Below, one piece after another: positions 55,066 through 63,834 of a DNA stretch of 64,000 bases. Every line of letters begins with the position of its first letter. Position 1 is the stretch's first letter. The DNA lies in NCBI RefSeq assembly GCF_039710355.1, contig NZ_JBDKWZ010000009.1, positions 236,303-300,302 of the forward strand, given 5' to 3'. The notes under the pieces are model-generated. The model had not been told where the DNA came from and did not search any database. It saw only the letters and a list, made by a program, of their open reading frames with translations. The position numbers were made by a program, and so were the translations under genes. Origin of the DNA: Rapidithrix thailandica (lineage in GTDB: Bacteria > Bacteroidota > Bacteroidia > Cytophagales > Flammeovirgaceae).

Positions 55066-56337
55066 ATGAAACTAGATAGAACACAAGCTCCAAAATTTTC
55101 ACCCATACAAAACTTCAAATTGAAAAAAGCGGAATCTCATCGGTTAGACAATGGGATTCCGTTTCATTTGATACCGGCAGGAAACCAACCTTTAGTCAAC
55201 TTACAACTCATCTTTAAGGCAGGCAAACGCTACGAAGCAAAAGAAGGAGTCTCTTACTTTACCGCAAAAATGCTGACAGAAGGTACTACCGCTTATTCTT
55301 CTTCTCAAATGTATGAGGCATTTGATAAACTAGGAGCCTTTTTTGAAATCCAGGCGGGCTTTGAACATCTGGTGATTGAAGTGATTTGCCTTTCCAAACA
55401 TGTGGAGAACGTACTGGATTTAGTGCTGGAGTTTATCGCGGAAGCACAATTTCCGGAAAGCGAATTGCAAAAGGTGATTGGTATTTCACATCAACAACTG
55501 AAAGTAAATCTTCAAAAAAATAATTACCTCGCTGGGATCCTGTTTCGCGAAACGCTTTTTGGGAAGCATCATCCCTATGGGTATCGTCAATCTCATGAAA
55601 TGATTGATGGCATCAAGAGGGACGACTTGGTACAACATTACCAACAAAATATTTTGTCCAAAGAATTTGATGTGATAGTGGCGGGAATGGTGGATCAAAG
55701 CACTTTTCAGCTGATTAATCAGAAGCTGGGACGGTTGCCAATACATCCCCGTGAGAGTAAGGCTGTAAGTGCATTTTCATTCAAACCGGTCACTGGGAGC
55801 TTCTATGAAGAAAAGGAGGAGGCGCTACAAACATCCCTGCGTATCGGACGCTTACTCTTTCCTATTGTCCACCCTGACAGACTCGCCTTCGAAGTGTTTA
55901 ATGAAATCTTGGGAGGGTACTTCGGGTCACGTCTGATGAAGAATATCCGGGAAGAAAAAGGATATACCTATGGTATTTATTCTTCGGTAGTGTCCCTGTT
56001 TCAGACAGGCTATTTCCTGATCGGTACGGATGTTATCAAGGATAAGCGACAAGAAGTGTTGGACGAAATATATAAAGAAATCAAAGAGCTGAAAGATAAT
56101 TTGGTCAGCGATGAAGAGCTTTCTTTAGTGAAAAATTATATGGCAGGTAGCTTTGTGAAGTCTATTAACACCCCTCTTTCTGTGATTGACTATTTCAAAA
56201 CCATTTATTTTAACCACCTCCCGGAAGATTACTATGACCATTATGTATCCCAGATTCAACAAGTAACTGCTGAACAGGTACACACCATGGCTAACAAATA
56301 TTTTAACGAAGACTTGTTAGAAGTTTTAGTGGGGTAG
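55066..56337 (+). CDS. Inactive M16-family peptidase subunit
   Basis: 423 residues with the full M16 fold (N-terminal domain with KLDNG-type start AESHRLDNGIPFHLI, C-terminal domain with NIREEKGYTYGIYSS), but the zinc site is lost: where active members read HFLEH it has YFTAK (in GVSYFTAKMLTEG), and the distal Glu is replaced (ISHQQL). Such chains normally pair with an active M16 subunit to form a heterodimer, keeping the Arg/Tyr substrate-binding motif, which is present. No active partner is next to it; the nearest is the two-domain enzyme at 18798-21605. No signal peptide is visible, so it appears cytoplasmic. Start chosen at the ATG, as an upstream GTG is less likely. Confidence 0.85.
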   Translation: MKLDRTQAPKFSPIQNFKLKKAESHRLDNGIPFHLIPAGNQPLVNLQLIFKAGKRYEAKEGVSYFTAKMLTEGTTAYSSSQMYEAFDKLGAFFEIQAGFEHLVIEVICLSKHVENVLDLVLEFIAEAQFPESELQKVIGISHQQLKVNLQKNNYLAGILFRETLFGKHHPYGYRQSHEMIDGIKRDDLVQHYQQNILSKEFDVIVAGMVDQSTFQLINQKLGRLPIHPRESKAVSAFSFKPVTGSFYEEKEEALQTSLRIGRLLFPIVHPDRLAFEVFNEILGGYFGSRLMKNIREEKGYTYGIYSSVVSLFQTGYFLIGTDVIKDKRQEVLDEIYKEIKELKDNLVSDEELSLVKNYMAGSFVKSINTPLSVIDYFKTIYFNHLPEDYYDHYVSQIQQVTAEQVHTMANKYFNEDLLEVLVG

Positions 56338-56359
56338 AGACTTTCTCAAACCAATAAGG

Positions 56360-56635
56360 GCATGTTTAAAATTCTTTACGGGAGGTCCTCCTTTGAGAGG
56401 CCACCCCTTTGGTGGTAAAAATTTTCAGTTTAGGGTTCTCAGAATAGTAGTTTTGTGGTTCGACACTTCGATGGCTCGACATATCGATGGTTCGACATAT
56501 CGATGGCCGGTATACCGGAAATAATAGCATTATTTGACCGGAATGCCGGCCACTCAACATGCTGCACCGAGGTTTCTGAAATGGGAGTTTTTGACCCAAA
56601 GGATGAAATTGAAGCATGCTTTAAAACTTTTGCAT
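56360..56635 (-). repeat. Dispersed structured repeat, copy 2 (about 276 bases)
   Basis: Opposite in orientation to copy 1 (36864-36960). Shared parts: the outer end with TTTAAACATGC, the central GAGAACCCTAAAC segment, AATTTTTACC-CCAAA, and the other end AAAAGTTTTAAAGCATGC. Copy 2 also has two extra segments: about 31 bases of GGTGGCCTCTC/GGAGGACCTCCC hairpin and about 150 bases holding tandem repeats and palindromes. This is the pattern of a non-autonomous element with variable interior. Confidence 0.6.
56459..56506. repeat. Three-unit 16-base tandem repeat
   Basis: TTCGACACTTCGATGG, CTCGACATATCGATGG and TTCGACATATCGATGG in a row, followed at once by the palindrome CCGGTATACCGG (56507-56518) and by AAATAAT-AGC-ATTATTT. 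TCGA-rich units are self-complementary in part. It lies inside repeat copy 2. Confidence 0.8.
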
Positions 56636-56685
56636 GGTAAAACTTCAAAAGGAACATTATTTTTACAACAAAACTATCTTCAACG

Positions 56686-57432
56686 ATGAACAATGTATAT
56701 GGACTTATCGGTTACCCTCTAACCCATTCCTTTTCCAAGAAATACTTTTCGGATAAATTTGAAAAGGAGGGGATCACCGGATCAATATACAATCTTTTTG
56801 AAATCCCTGCTATTGAACGCCTGCCTGAGATTATTCGCAATACTTCCGGGCTGAAGGGACTGAACGTTACAATTCCTTATAAACAAGACGTAATACCTTT
56901 CCTTACCTCTTTGGATTCCTCCGCTCAAAAAGTCGGAGCCGTAAATGTAATAAAGGTGCGTTCTAATGGGGATTTGATTGGTTTTAATTCTGATTACTAC
57001 GGTTTTTATAAATCATTGGAAAATCTTTTAGCAGGGCAGAAAGTTCAAAAAGCCTTGATATTGGGAACCGGTGGGGCTGCAAAAGCAGTAAAGGCAGTAT
57101 TGGACGATTTGCAAATACAAGCCTTGTTTGTATCCAGAAACCCGGGAGAACGAAGTGATTGTATCGCATATGAACAAGTAGATCAAGGCTTGTTGAATGA
57201 GTACAAATTAATTATCAATACGACTCCTCTGGGTACTTATCCAAACATCGATGCATGTCCGGAATTACCGTATGATTTACTTGATGGGACTCATTATGTA
57301 CATGATTTGGTCTATAACCCATCAACTACTTTATTGATGAAAAAAGCCGAACAACAGGGGAGTAAAGTGAAGAACGGATACGAAATGCTTGTATTACAGG
57401 CGGAGAAATCCTGGGAAATTTGGAATGAATAG
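56686..57432 (+). CDS. aroE: Shikimate dehydrogenase
   Basis: Reduces 3-dehydroshikimate to shikimate in aromatic amino acid synthesis; 248 residues, slightly short but complete. The substrate site is GYPLTHSFSKKYF with Lys in NVTIPYKQDVIPF (the catalytic Lys) and Asp in GFNSDYYGF; the NADP-binding loop is LGTGGAAKAV with a following Ser-Arg (VSRN) that fits NADP preference. It also carries the late GYEMLVLQAEKSWEIW. No other aro gene is adjacent. Confidence 0.95.
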   Translation: MNNVYGLIGYPLTHSFSKKYFSDKFEKEGITGSIYNLFEIPAIERLPEIIRNTSGLKGLNVTIPYKQDVIPFLTSLDSSAQKVGAVNVIKVRSNGDLIGFNSDYYGFYKSLENLLAGQKVQKALILGTGGAAKAVKAVLDDLQIQALFVSRNPGERSDCIAYEQVDQGLLNEYKLIINTTPLGTYPNIDACPELPYDLLDGTHYVHDLVYNPSTTLLMKKAEQQGSKVKNGYEMLVLQAEKSWEIWNE

Positions 57433-57465
57433 CACCGCTGTACTTCATAAAACACTTTCAACTGA

Positions 57466-60400
57466 ATGAATTCTTCACCCATGATCAAACAACTGATTTT
57501 TGGGAGCTTGTTTTTATTTTATACTTGTTCCGCCTTCGCTCAATCCAAGTCACCCCGTGCTTCTGTACAGGAAAAGCCCCCTTTGCACCGTACCTGTGGG
57601 TTTGAATACCAAACATCCCATTCTAAAAAGGAGTTAGGGAGAATAGAGGCGTTTCTCCGGAGTAGAATTTATCAAACGACCCAATTGGGCAAAGCGGCTC
57701 AGGGAGAAGAAGTGTACCAAATCCCCATCATAGTACATATTGTGCATAATGGCGAAGCGGTTGGGGAAGGAACTAATATATCGGCGGCTCAGGTATACTC
57801 TCAGTTTGATGTGTTGAACGAAGATTTCAGACGTAAAAACGCAGATGCAACCCAAACCCCGGACGAGTTTAAAGCGGTAGCCGCTGACGCAAGGATTGAG
57901 TTTGTGCCGGCTAGGGTTGACCCTCAGGGTAATTTCCTGAAAGAACCGGGGATACACAGAGTGCATGGACATAAGGCTTCTTGGTCGCTTTCCGAAGCAC
58001 AGGCCGGACTCCAACCGGCCATCTATTGGGACCCTGATCAATATGCCAATGTATACACATTGAGTTTACAAGGTTTTTTGGGTTATGCTCAGTTCCCTTC
58101 TTTTTCAGGGCTTGACGGATTGTCTGAAAAAGGAGGTTCTGCCCAACGGGACGGAATCTTGATTAATTACCAATACTTTGGCCGTACTCCGGCAAACCCA
58201 TTTCAGAACAATTTTAATAAAGGCCGTACTTTAACCCATGAAATGGGACATTGGCTGGGCTTGATTCATATTTGGGGCGAGTCCGAAAACAATTGTGAGA
58301 TTGATGATTTTTGTGAGGATACCCCCCGGCAAAGCGTTCCACATTATGGTTGCAAAGATGAAGTGTTGAGTTCTTGTGGGAGTTCGGACATGTTTCAAAA
58401 CTTTTTGGACTACAGCAATGATGCCTGTATGAACCTTTTTACCAACGACCAAGTGCAACGGATGCATACGGTCATGGAAGTGGCTAGCCGGAGAAAAGTC
58501 CTGTTAAACTCCCGGGTGGCTACTACAAAAAATGTATTTGCGAACTTAAATGTTAAAAGCCGAAAAACATGCTGGGGAGGAAACCTTCAATTTCAAAGCC
58601 TGTCTAAGGCTAAAAATTCACAGAACCTTTCTCTTAAATGGCATTTTCCAGGAGGAACACCCGAATATTCCAATGAAGTCAACCCGGCAGTACAATACCT
58701 GTCCAAAGGCACTTTCGATGTCCGCTTGATTGCCCAAGCAGGTGGGGAATCCGATACCTTACTATTGAAGGAGTACATTGAAGTAGTGGATTATTCTCAA
58801 CAGGCAAAGACTAACCTGTCTCAAGATTTTGAAGGAGTCGCATTCCCTCCCGAGAATTGGACTGTTACGGACAATGCTTGGCAAAAAGCTGTCTGGGCTG
58901 GTGGAGGAGCAACGTTCGTCAATAATTATCAAAATGACTATGGCAATGTAGATGCTTCTTTGCTTTCTCCGGTTTTGGATACCCGTCTCACTCAAGGGTT
59001 GAAACTGGAATTTCAATATGCTTATGCGCTTTGGGCAGGGAGGTCCGATAGCCTGGCAATTTATATGGAAGACTTATGTACCGGAGAGAAAACACTGCTA
59101 TGGAAAAAAGGGGGGCAGGATTTGGCCACTACCTCTACAGCTAGCAGTGGCTATACGCCAAGCTCTGAGGCAGAGTGGAAAACCGGATCACTCATCATGG
59201 ATGTGGAAAGTAGCGAATGGGTGCGGGTAGTATTTCAAAATATTGGTAATTTCGGGAATAATCTGTTTTTGGATAATATACAAATCAATACCTTTGAAGG
59301 CCCTCTTGCAGAGTTTACTTCCTCACAAACATTGACTTGTGTCGGTAGTCAAATCCAATTCTTTGATCAATCTAAAATACTCGGAGAAGATGTACTGGTG
59401 GAATGGAATTGGGAGTTTCCGGGCGGGGTACCGGCAACGTCTACGGAACAAAACCCTGTGGTTACCTACCCGGAGCCAGGAGTATACCCGGTCAACCTGA
59501 ATGTCCGGTCCCAAAAAAACATCCCTTCGACTAGTTTCAAAGAAAACCAAGTGAAAATCGTGCCGGCGGATGAAGCCATATCATCCGTAGAAGCTGATTT
59601 TGAAACAGAGAGCTTGCCGGAAGGTTGGATTGCAGATGTGGCTTGGAACCGAGCCACAAGCGGGTGGCAAAGTAGCGGTTCTTTTAGAATTGACAATTTT
59701 GAAAAGCCGGGGCAAAAGTCGGGTATTTACCTTCCGACACTCTCTACAAAAGACCAGGCGTATCTGGAAGTGCGCTTTGACTTGGCGTATGCTAACCGTT
59801 GGTTGTTGAATGAGCTGTTGACAGACAGCCTTACGATTTATTACTCCACAGATTGTTGGGCAACAAGAAAAGTAATTTGGACCCTATCCGGTGCTGAATT
59901 AGCCACTACTGATGCTACTTCAGGAAAGCTAAGCCTTGAAAAAGCTCACTGGAGGGCTAAATCCAAAATCATCGCTTTGGGTGCTTTGCTCGAAGATCAG
60001 TCTGAAATGCAGGTTATGATGGAGTGCCGTAGTGGGGGAGCTAACCCTCTGTGGCTGGACAATGTTTTAGTAGAGGCCTTTCAATTTCAAGCTCCTCAGG
60101 CTGCATTTAATTTTACCCATAATGGCGATACGGTATTTATAGGAGATGTGGTGCAATTTTGGGACCGCTCCGAATTACGGCCTACCGCCTGGAAGTGGAC
60201 AATTGAAGGTGCCGAATATTTAACCTCTACCGAACAGCACCCTGTCATCACTTTTAGCAAACCGGGCATTTATTCGGTTACTTTGGAAATAACGAACCAA
60301 GCCGGTTCGGACATTCTGGTCAAACAAGAGTACCTGGAAGTCTTTTTCGATCCGGGAAAAACCCTGCGCTTGAGCAATATTACCGGAGGAACACCCGTAC

Positions 60401-61164
60401 TCAAACCTTCAGACGAATGGGGGTATGTGTCAGGGCATAATCAATATGAAGACCAAGTCAAAGCCGAACTTTTTGATTCGGGGTCGGATACCTATTTTAT
60501 TAACTCCATTGACTTTGGTTTTGCCGTGATTAAGGCCGGTTCGCAAAATTCCACCATTACTTTTACCATCTGGGAGTTTAACGAAGCTGAGAAAACCGCA
60601 GGAGCCAAGCTTTATTCGGTCAGGTATTCTCTTAGGACTATTAAAAATAACTTGAACAATGGCCAGTATACTTTGGATTTTGAAAACCATTTAAAAGTAC
60701 AAGGTAAATTTTTGGTGGGTATAGAGTTGTCTTATGGCGATCCGCAAGATACGGTGGCTTTACAGACTTCTTCATTTAATAGTCCTCCACTCACAGGTTG
60801 GGAAAGAAACAGTCAAGGGAATTGGTTTGTCTATTCCGATCAGGCAAACAGTTGGGGTGAAAATTTGGCACATTGGATTTTTCCAACAGTCAGCTTTCCG
60901 CATCCTTTGTCATCCGGAGATCAGGATGCCCCAATCGATTTGGTACTTTATCCCAATCCTACCTCGGGGATCTTTTATATGAAGTACAAAGAAGTTCAAA
61001 TTCTTCAGATAGAACTGTTCAATTTATCAGGCAAGCGTTTTGAGGTTCCCTCTTTGGCCCCGGTAAACCGATTTGATCTTTCGGGTTTTCCCTCAGGCAT
61101 TTATTTGCTAAAAATTGCAACGGACCGGGGTACTGTAGTGAAAAAGCTAATGCTCGCAAATTAG
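57466..61164 (+). CDS. Secreted M43-type metalloprotease with PKD-like domains and T9SS sorting domain
   Basis: 1232 residues. Signal peptide (MIKQLIFGSLFLF..SAFAQ; Met6 may be the true start), propeptide, then a pappalysin-type (M43) catalytic domain about 85-350 with zinc motif HEMGHWLGLIH starting at His258 and cysteines that fit its disulfides. Three PKD-like domains follow (near 385-445, 620-690 and 880-955) alternating with two jelly-roll segments of the choice-of-anchor type (about 450-600 and 705-870). The last 75 residues, LYPNPTSGIFYMKY to FPSGIYLLKIATDRG, are a type A T9SS C-terminal sorting domain. The protein is therefore a likely cargo processed by PorU. It begins 33 bases after aroE, probably by chance packing. 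Confidence 0.92.
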   Translation: MNSSPMIKQLIFGSLFLFYTCSAFAQSKSPRASVQEKPPLHRTCGFEYQTSHSKKELGRIEAFLRSRIYQTTQLGKAAQGEEVYQIPIIVHIVHNGEAVGEGTNISAAQVYSQFDVLNEDFRRKNADATQTPDEFKAVAADARIEFVPARVDPQGNFLKEPGIHRVHGHKASWSLSEAQAGLQPAIYWDPDQYANVYTLSLQGFLGYAQFPSFSGLDGLSEKGGSAQRDGILINYQYFGRTPANPFQNNFNKGRTLTHEMGHWLGLIHIWGESENNCEIDDFCEDTPRQSVPHYGCKDEVLSSCGSSDMFQNFLDYSNDACMNLFTNDQVQRMHTVMEVASRRKVLLNSRVATTKNVFANLNVKSRKTCWGGNLQFQSLSKAKNSQNLSLKWHFPGGTPEYSNEVNPAVQYLSKGTFDVRLIAQAGGESDTLLLKEYIEVVDYSQQAKTNLSQDFEGVAFPPENWTVTDNAWQKAVWAGGGATFVNNYQNDYGNVDASLLSPVLDTRLTQGLKLEFQYAYALWAGRSDSLAIYMEDLCTGEKTLLWKKGGQDLATTSTASSGYTPSSEAEWKTGSLIMDVESSEWVRVVFQNIGNFGNNLFLDNIQINTFEGPLAEFTSSQTLTCVGSQIQFFDQSKILGEDVLVEWNWEFPGGVPATSTEQNPVVTYPEPGVYPVNLNVRSQKNIPSTSFKENQVKIVPADEAISSVEADFETESLPEGWIADVAWNRATSGWQSSGSFRIDNFEKPGQKSGIYLPTLSTKDQAYLEVRFDLAYANRWLLNELLTDSLTIYYSTDCWATRKVIWTLSGAELATTDATSGKLSLEKAHWRAKSKIIALGALLEDQSEMQVMMECRSGGANPLWLDNVLVEAFQFQAPQAAFNFTHNGDTVFIGDVVQFWDRSELRPTAWKWTIEGAEYLTSTEQHPVITFSKPGIYSVTLEITNQAGSDILVKQEYLEVFFDPGKTLRLSNITGGTPVLKPSDEWGYVSGHNQYEDQVKAELFDSGSDTYFINSIDFGFAVIKAGSQNSTITFTIWEFNEAEKTAGAKLYSVRYSLRTIKNNLNNGQYTLDFENHLKVQGKFLVGIELSYGDPQDTVALQTSSFNSPPLTGWERNSQGNWFVYSDQANSWGENLAHWIFPTVSFPHPLSSGDQDAPIDLVLYPNPTSGIFYMKYKEVQILQIELFNLSGKRFEVPSLAPVNRFDLSGFPSGIYLLKIATDRGTVVKKLMLAN

Positions 61165-61369
61165 TGGATTTATTTTTTTAATTTTACACTTCCTGCTTTC
61201 AGGGCCACTGGGAAGAGGTATGCTGAAATACCACAGGGAAGTATGGGATTTGTTTCTGAAAGAACATCTTTAATTATTAAGAGGAAGTGTGAGAATTGCA
61301 GGGAAGAGGAAGTGAACATATGCTTAACCATTTAGCAGAGGTACTTAACAATACCATTATAGAGACATT

Positions 61370-61735
61370 GTGGAATACAGTTATTATATATTTGATCAGA
61401 TAATCTACCTTCAGATAAAAGGAGACTTATTAGGAGGTAATGAAGACAAGGAATTATTGGAACTGGTACAGATTTATCAGAAAGGTCAAATTAAGTATTG
61501 CCTTTTCAATATGGTAGAGCTAAGCCATATGAACAGTAAAGGGTTAAGTATTATTCTACAAATTTTAAATTTGCTGACCGAACCGGGAGGGAACGTAGTA
61601 TTGATCAAACCGGCTGCCCAGGTGCAGAAGCTTTTGTCAATCACAAAACTTGTGAAAATTTTAAAATTGGCTGATTCCAATCAGGAAGCCTTTGAAATCA
61701 TAGAAAAATTAAATTCATCTGTCAAAATCGCATAA
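61370..61735 (+). CDS. STAS-domain protein (anti-sigma factor antagonist-like)
   Basis: 121 residues, one STAS domain: beta strand IIYLQIKGDLLGG, central helix-turn YCLFNMVELSHMNSKGLSIIL with a Ser in the place of the phosphorylated residue of SpoIIAA-type proteins, then NVVLIKPAAQVQKLLSITKL. Such proteins switch partners by phosphorylation of that Ser. The start is GTG at 61370; an ATG further upstream is out of frame. It lies 19 bases before purA, and no kinase or phosphatase partner is visible. Functional partner unknown. Confidence 0.85.
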   Translation: MEYSYYIFDQIIYLQIKGDLLGGNEDKELLELVQIYQKGQIKYCLFNMVELSHMNSKGLSIILQILNLLTEPGGNVVLIKPAAQVQKLLSITKLVKILKLADSNQEAFEIIEKLNSSVKIA

Positions 61736-61754
61736 CTATTTAACAAATACAGGG

Positions 61755-63029
61755 ATGGACATATTATTAGGATTACAATGGGGAGATGAAGGCAAAGGAA
61801 AGGTTGTTGATTTTCTAGCGCCTAAATACGACATTATTGCCAGGTTTCAAGGAGGGCCGAATGCAGGGCATACTTTGGAGTTCGATGGCAAAAAATACGT
61901 TCTTCACCAAATTCCCTCTGGTGTCTTTCAAGCCCATACGATCAATATCATTGGCAGTGGGGTGGTGTTGGATTTGAATATTTTAAAACAAGAAATTACC
62001 AAACTGAAAGAAGGAGGGTTTGATGTCACCCAAAACCTGTTGATCTCTAAAAAGGCCCATTTGATTCTGCCTTCCCACCGCTTGTTAGATGCAGCCTATG
62101 AAGCTCACAAGGGAAAAGATAAAATCGGCTCTACCTTAAAAGGTATCGGACCTACTTACCAGGATAAAATCGGGCGTTTGGGCTTGAGAATCGGAGACAT
62201 CCTGACCGATAACTTTTACGAACGCTATCAAAAACTACTGGAAGCGCATCTGGCAATCCTGGACTATTATAAGTTTGAGTATACCCAAGAGCAATTAAAA
62301 GAACTGGAAGACGAGTATTTCCAATCGATAGAGTTTATCAAGACGCTTCAATTGGTAGACAGTGAATACTATATTAATCAGGCACTGTTGGAAGGAAAGA
62401 AAATCCTTGCGGAAGGAGCTCAAGGTTGCCTGTTGGATATCGATTTCGGTTCGTATCCTTTTGTAACCAGTTCCAATACCTTTAGTGCCGGAGCTTCTAC
62501 AGGTCTGGGAGTCGCTCCTCGGAAGTTAAGAAAAGTATTCGGTATTTTTAAAGCATACTGTACGCGGGTAGGTTCCGGGCCTTTCCCATCGGAACTGTTT
62601 GATGATGCCGGGCAGAAATTGAGAGAAGAAGGCCGGGAGTTTGGCTCTACCACAGGGCGCCCCCGCAGATGCGGTTGGGTGGACTTGCCAATGTTGAAAT
62701 ATGCGGTCATGATCAATGGCGTTTCCGAACTCTTAATGATGAAGGCAGATGTATTGAACAACTTTGATGAAATCAAGGTCTGTACACATTATAAATTGGA
62801 GGACGGTACCATCACCGATGAGATACCTTTCGATATCGTCAATGCGAAGCTTGAGCCCGTGTATAAGTCTTTCAAAGGATGGCAGAGTGATGTAAGCCCT
62901 GAAATAGGTTTTGACGGCTTGCCTGTAGAACTGAAAGAATATATCAATTACATTCAGGAAGAATTGGAAGTACCTATTACATTGGTGTCAGTAGGACCGG
63001 ATAGAAAGCAAACCATCGTAGCAGAATAG
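61755..63029 (+). CDS. purA: Adenylosuccinate synthetase
   Basis: Converts IMP and aspartate to adenylosuccinate using GTP, in purine synthesis; 424 residues. Starts MDILLGLQWGDEGKGKVVDFL (catalytic Asp, P-loop-like GDEGKGK), with GPNAGHTL, IGSTLKGIGPTYQDK, AEGAQGCLLDIDFGSYPFVTSSN, GSTTGRPRRCGWVDL and the guanine-binding LMMKADVLNNFDEIKVCTHY. Starts 19 bases after the STAS gene stop and ends at a terminator. Confidence 0.98.
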   Translation: MDILLGLQWGDEGKGKVVDFLAPKYDIIARFQGGPNAGHTLEFDGKKYVLHQIPSGVFQAHTINIIGSGVVLDLNILKQEITKLKEGGFDVTQNLLISKKAHLILPSHRLLDAAYEAHKGKDKIGSTLKGIGPTYQDKIGRLGLRIGDILTDNFYERYQKLLEAHLAILDYYKFEYTQEQLKELEDEYFQSIEFIKTLQLVDSEYYINQALLEGKKILAEGAQGCLLDIDFGSYPFVTSSNTFSAGASTGLGVAPRKLRKVFGIFKAYCTRVGSGPFPSELFDDAGQKLREEGREFGSTTGRPRRCGWVDLPMLKYAVMINGVSELLMMKADVLNNFDEIKVCTHYKLEDGTITDEIPFDIVNAKLEPVYKSFKGWQSDVSPEIGFDGLPVELKEYINYIQEELEVPITLVSVGPDRKQTIVAE

Positions 63030-63073
63030 TATTTCTTATTATATAGAGAGAACACCCGCTGAGGGAATCTTTC

Positions 63074-63115
63074 AAAATGCCCGGAATCATATTCGATTTC
63101 CGGGCATTTTCTTTT
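63074..63115 (+). terminator. Intrinsic terminator of purA
   Basis: Thirteen-base near-perfect stem (AAAATGCCCGGAA/TTTCCGGGCATTTT), 10-base loop and TTTTCTTTT tail, 45 bases past the purA stop. Confidence 0.9.
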
Positions 63116-63244
63116 GTATATAGAAGGTTGGTTCTGTAGTATATGAAAGCTTAGGACACTGAAAGGTATAAGGAGGAGTGATTTGAAAACCTATGAAAGC
63201 TCTTATACATACTATAAAGTTCTATGATCAAATACGGAAGGTTT

Positions 63245-63312
63245 GAAATAATGAATCCGTATGACTGTATAAAAGCTTCAACTCACTCATTCACTATATC
63301 ACTCCTTCACTA
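63245..63312. repeat. Imperfect direct repeat, unit A
   Basis: About 67 bases, with AAAAGCTTCAACTCA, CATTCACTATATCACTC and TTCACTA in common with unit B (63369-63435), about 88% identical by eye. Unit A continues into a second copy of TTCACTATATCAC at 63306-63318. Non-coding. Confidence 0.75.
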
Positions 63313-63368
63313 TATCACGATGTATTGAATAAGGGAGCCTATATATTAGAGCTTTATAGAATAGGGTA

Positions 63369-63435
63369 GAATAATGAATCTGTTTAGTTGCATAAAAGCT
63401 TCAACTCATTCATTCACTATATCACTCTTTCACTA
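63369..63435. repeat. Imperfect direct repeat, unit B
   Basis: Second unit of the pair described for 63245-63312, 57 bases further on. It carries the same AAAAGCTTCAACTCA and CATTCACTATATCACTC blocks. Origin unknown; tandem duplication of an intergenic segment is the simplest reading. Confidence 0.75.
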
Positions 63436-63685
63436 ACTTCATTGAAAAACAGGAGGCAAAAATAAAATTCATGAAAAGTAGCCTCTCCATGATTCGCTTT
63501 TTCAAAGGAAAATATGAGTTTGGTAAGAGGTTTTTGCTTTCGAGATCTATTTTTTTGAATAGGAATATTCTTTTTTAAAATGTCATTTTAATGGTTCTGT
63601 TAATCCGATTCAAAAAAAGTTTTGTATATAAAGTTTTTGTATTCAGTATGTTAGGTAATGGGTTAAAAAAAAGATGGGATAGGGG

Positions 63686-63716
63686 TTTGGAAAGTTGGTT
63701 GGGATTGCTACTTTTG
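63686..63716 (+). promoter_or_regulatory. Predicted rRNA operon promoter P1
   Basis: TTTG at 63686-63689, exactly 19 bases, then TACTTTTG at 63709-63716: a perfect match to the Bacteroidota consensus. Start of transcription expected near 63722. Confidence 0.65.
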
Positions 63717-63802
63717 CAACCGCTTTCAGAGGGAAAGCAGCGAGAAAAACGGGGAAGACGGAGGATGTAAAATGAGAGGGGCTGAAAAAAACTTAAAAAA
63801 GT

Positions 63803-63834
63803 TTTGGTGATTTGAAAGATGTTTTTTACCTTTG
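63803..63834 (+). promoter_or_regulatory. Predicted rRNA operon promoter P2
   Basis: TTTG at 63803-63806, 20 bases, TACCTTTG at 63827-63834, again a full consensus, in the AAAAAACTTAAAAAAGTTTTGG context that often precedes strong stable-RNA promoters in this phylum. The A- and G-rich text after it, up to the window edge, has the look of a ribosomal RNA leader. The 16S gene itself is not reached. Confidence 0.65.

Larger units (their letters stand above)
56338..56685. other. Structured repeat-rich gap before aroE
   Basis: Almost entirely filled by repeat copy 2 (56360-56635), which contains a triple 16-base tandem repeat and several small palindromes. An open frame on plus from 56455 is inside the repeat and is not a gene. 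Confidence 0.6.

Noticed and set aside
56459..56506. CRISPR-like array
   Set aside because: Units are only 16 bases, directly adjacent with no spacers, and there are just three; no cas gene is present.
56455..56640. 61-residue plus-strand frame before aroE
   Set aside because: Its sequence is made of the tandem repeat and palindromes of the dispersed repeat, so it is not a gene.
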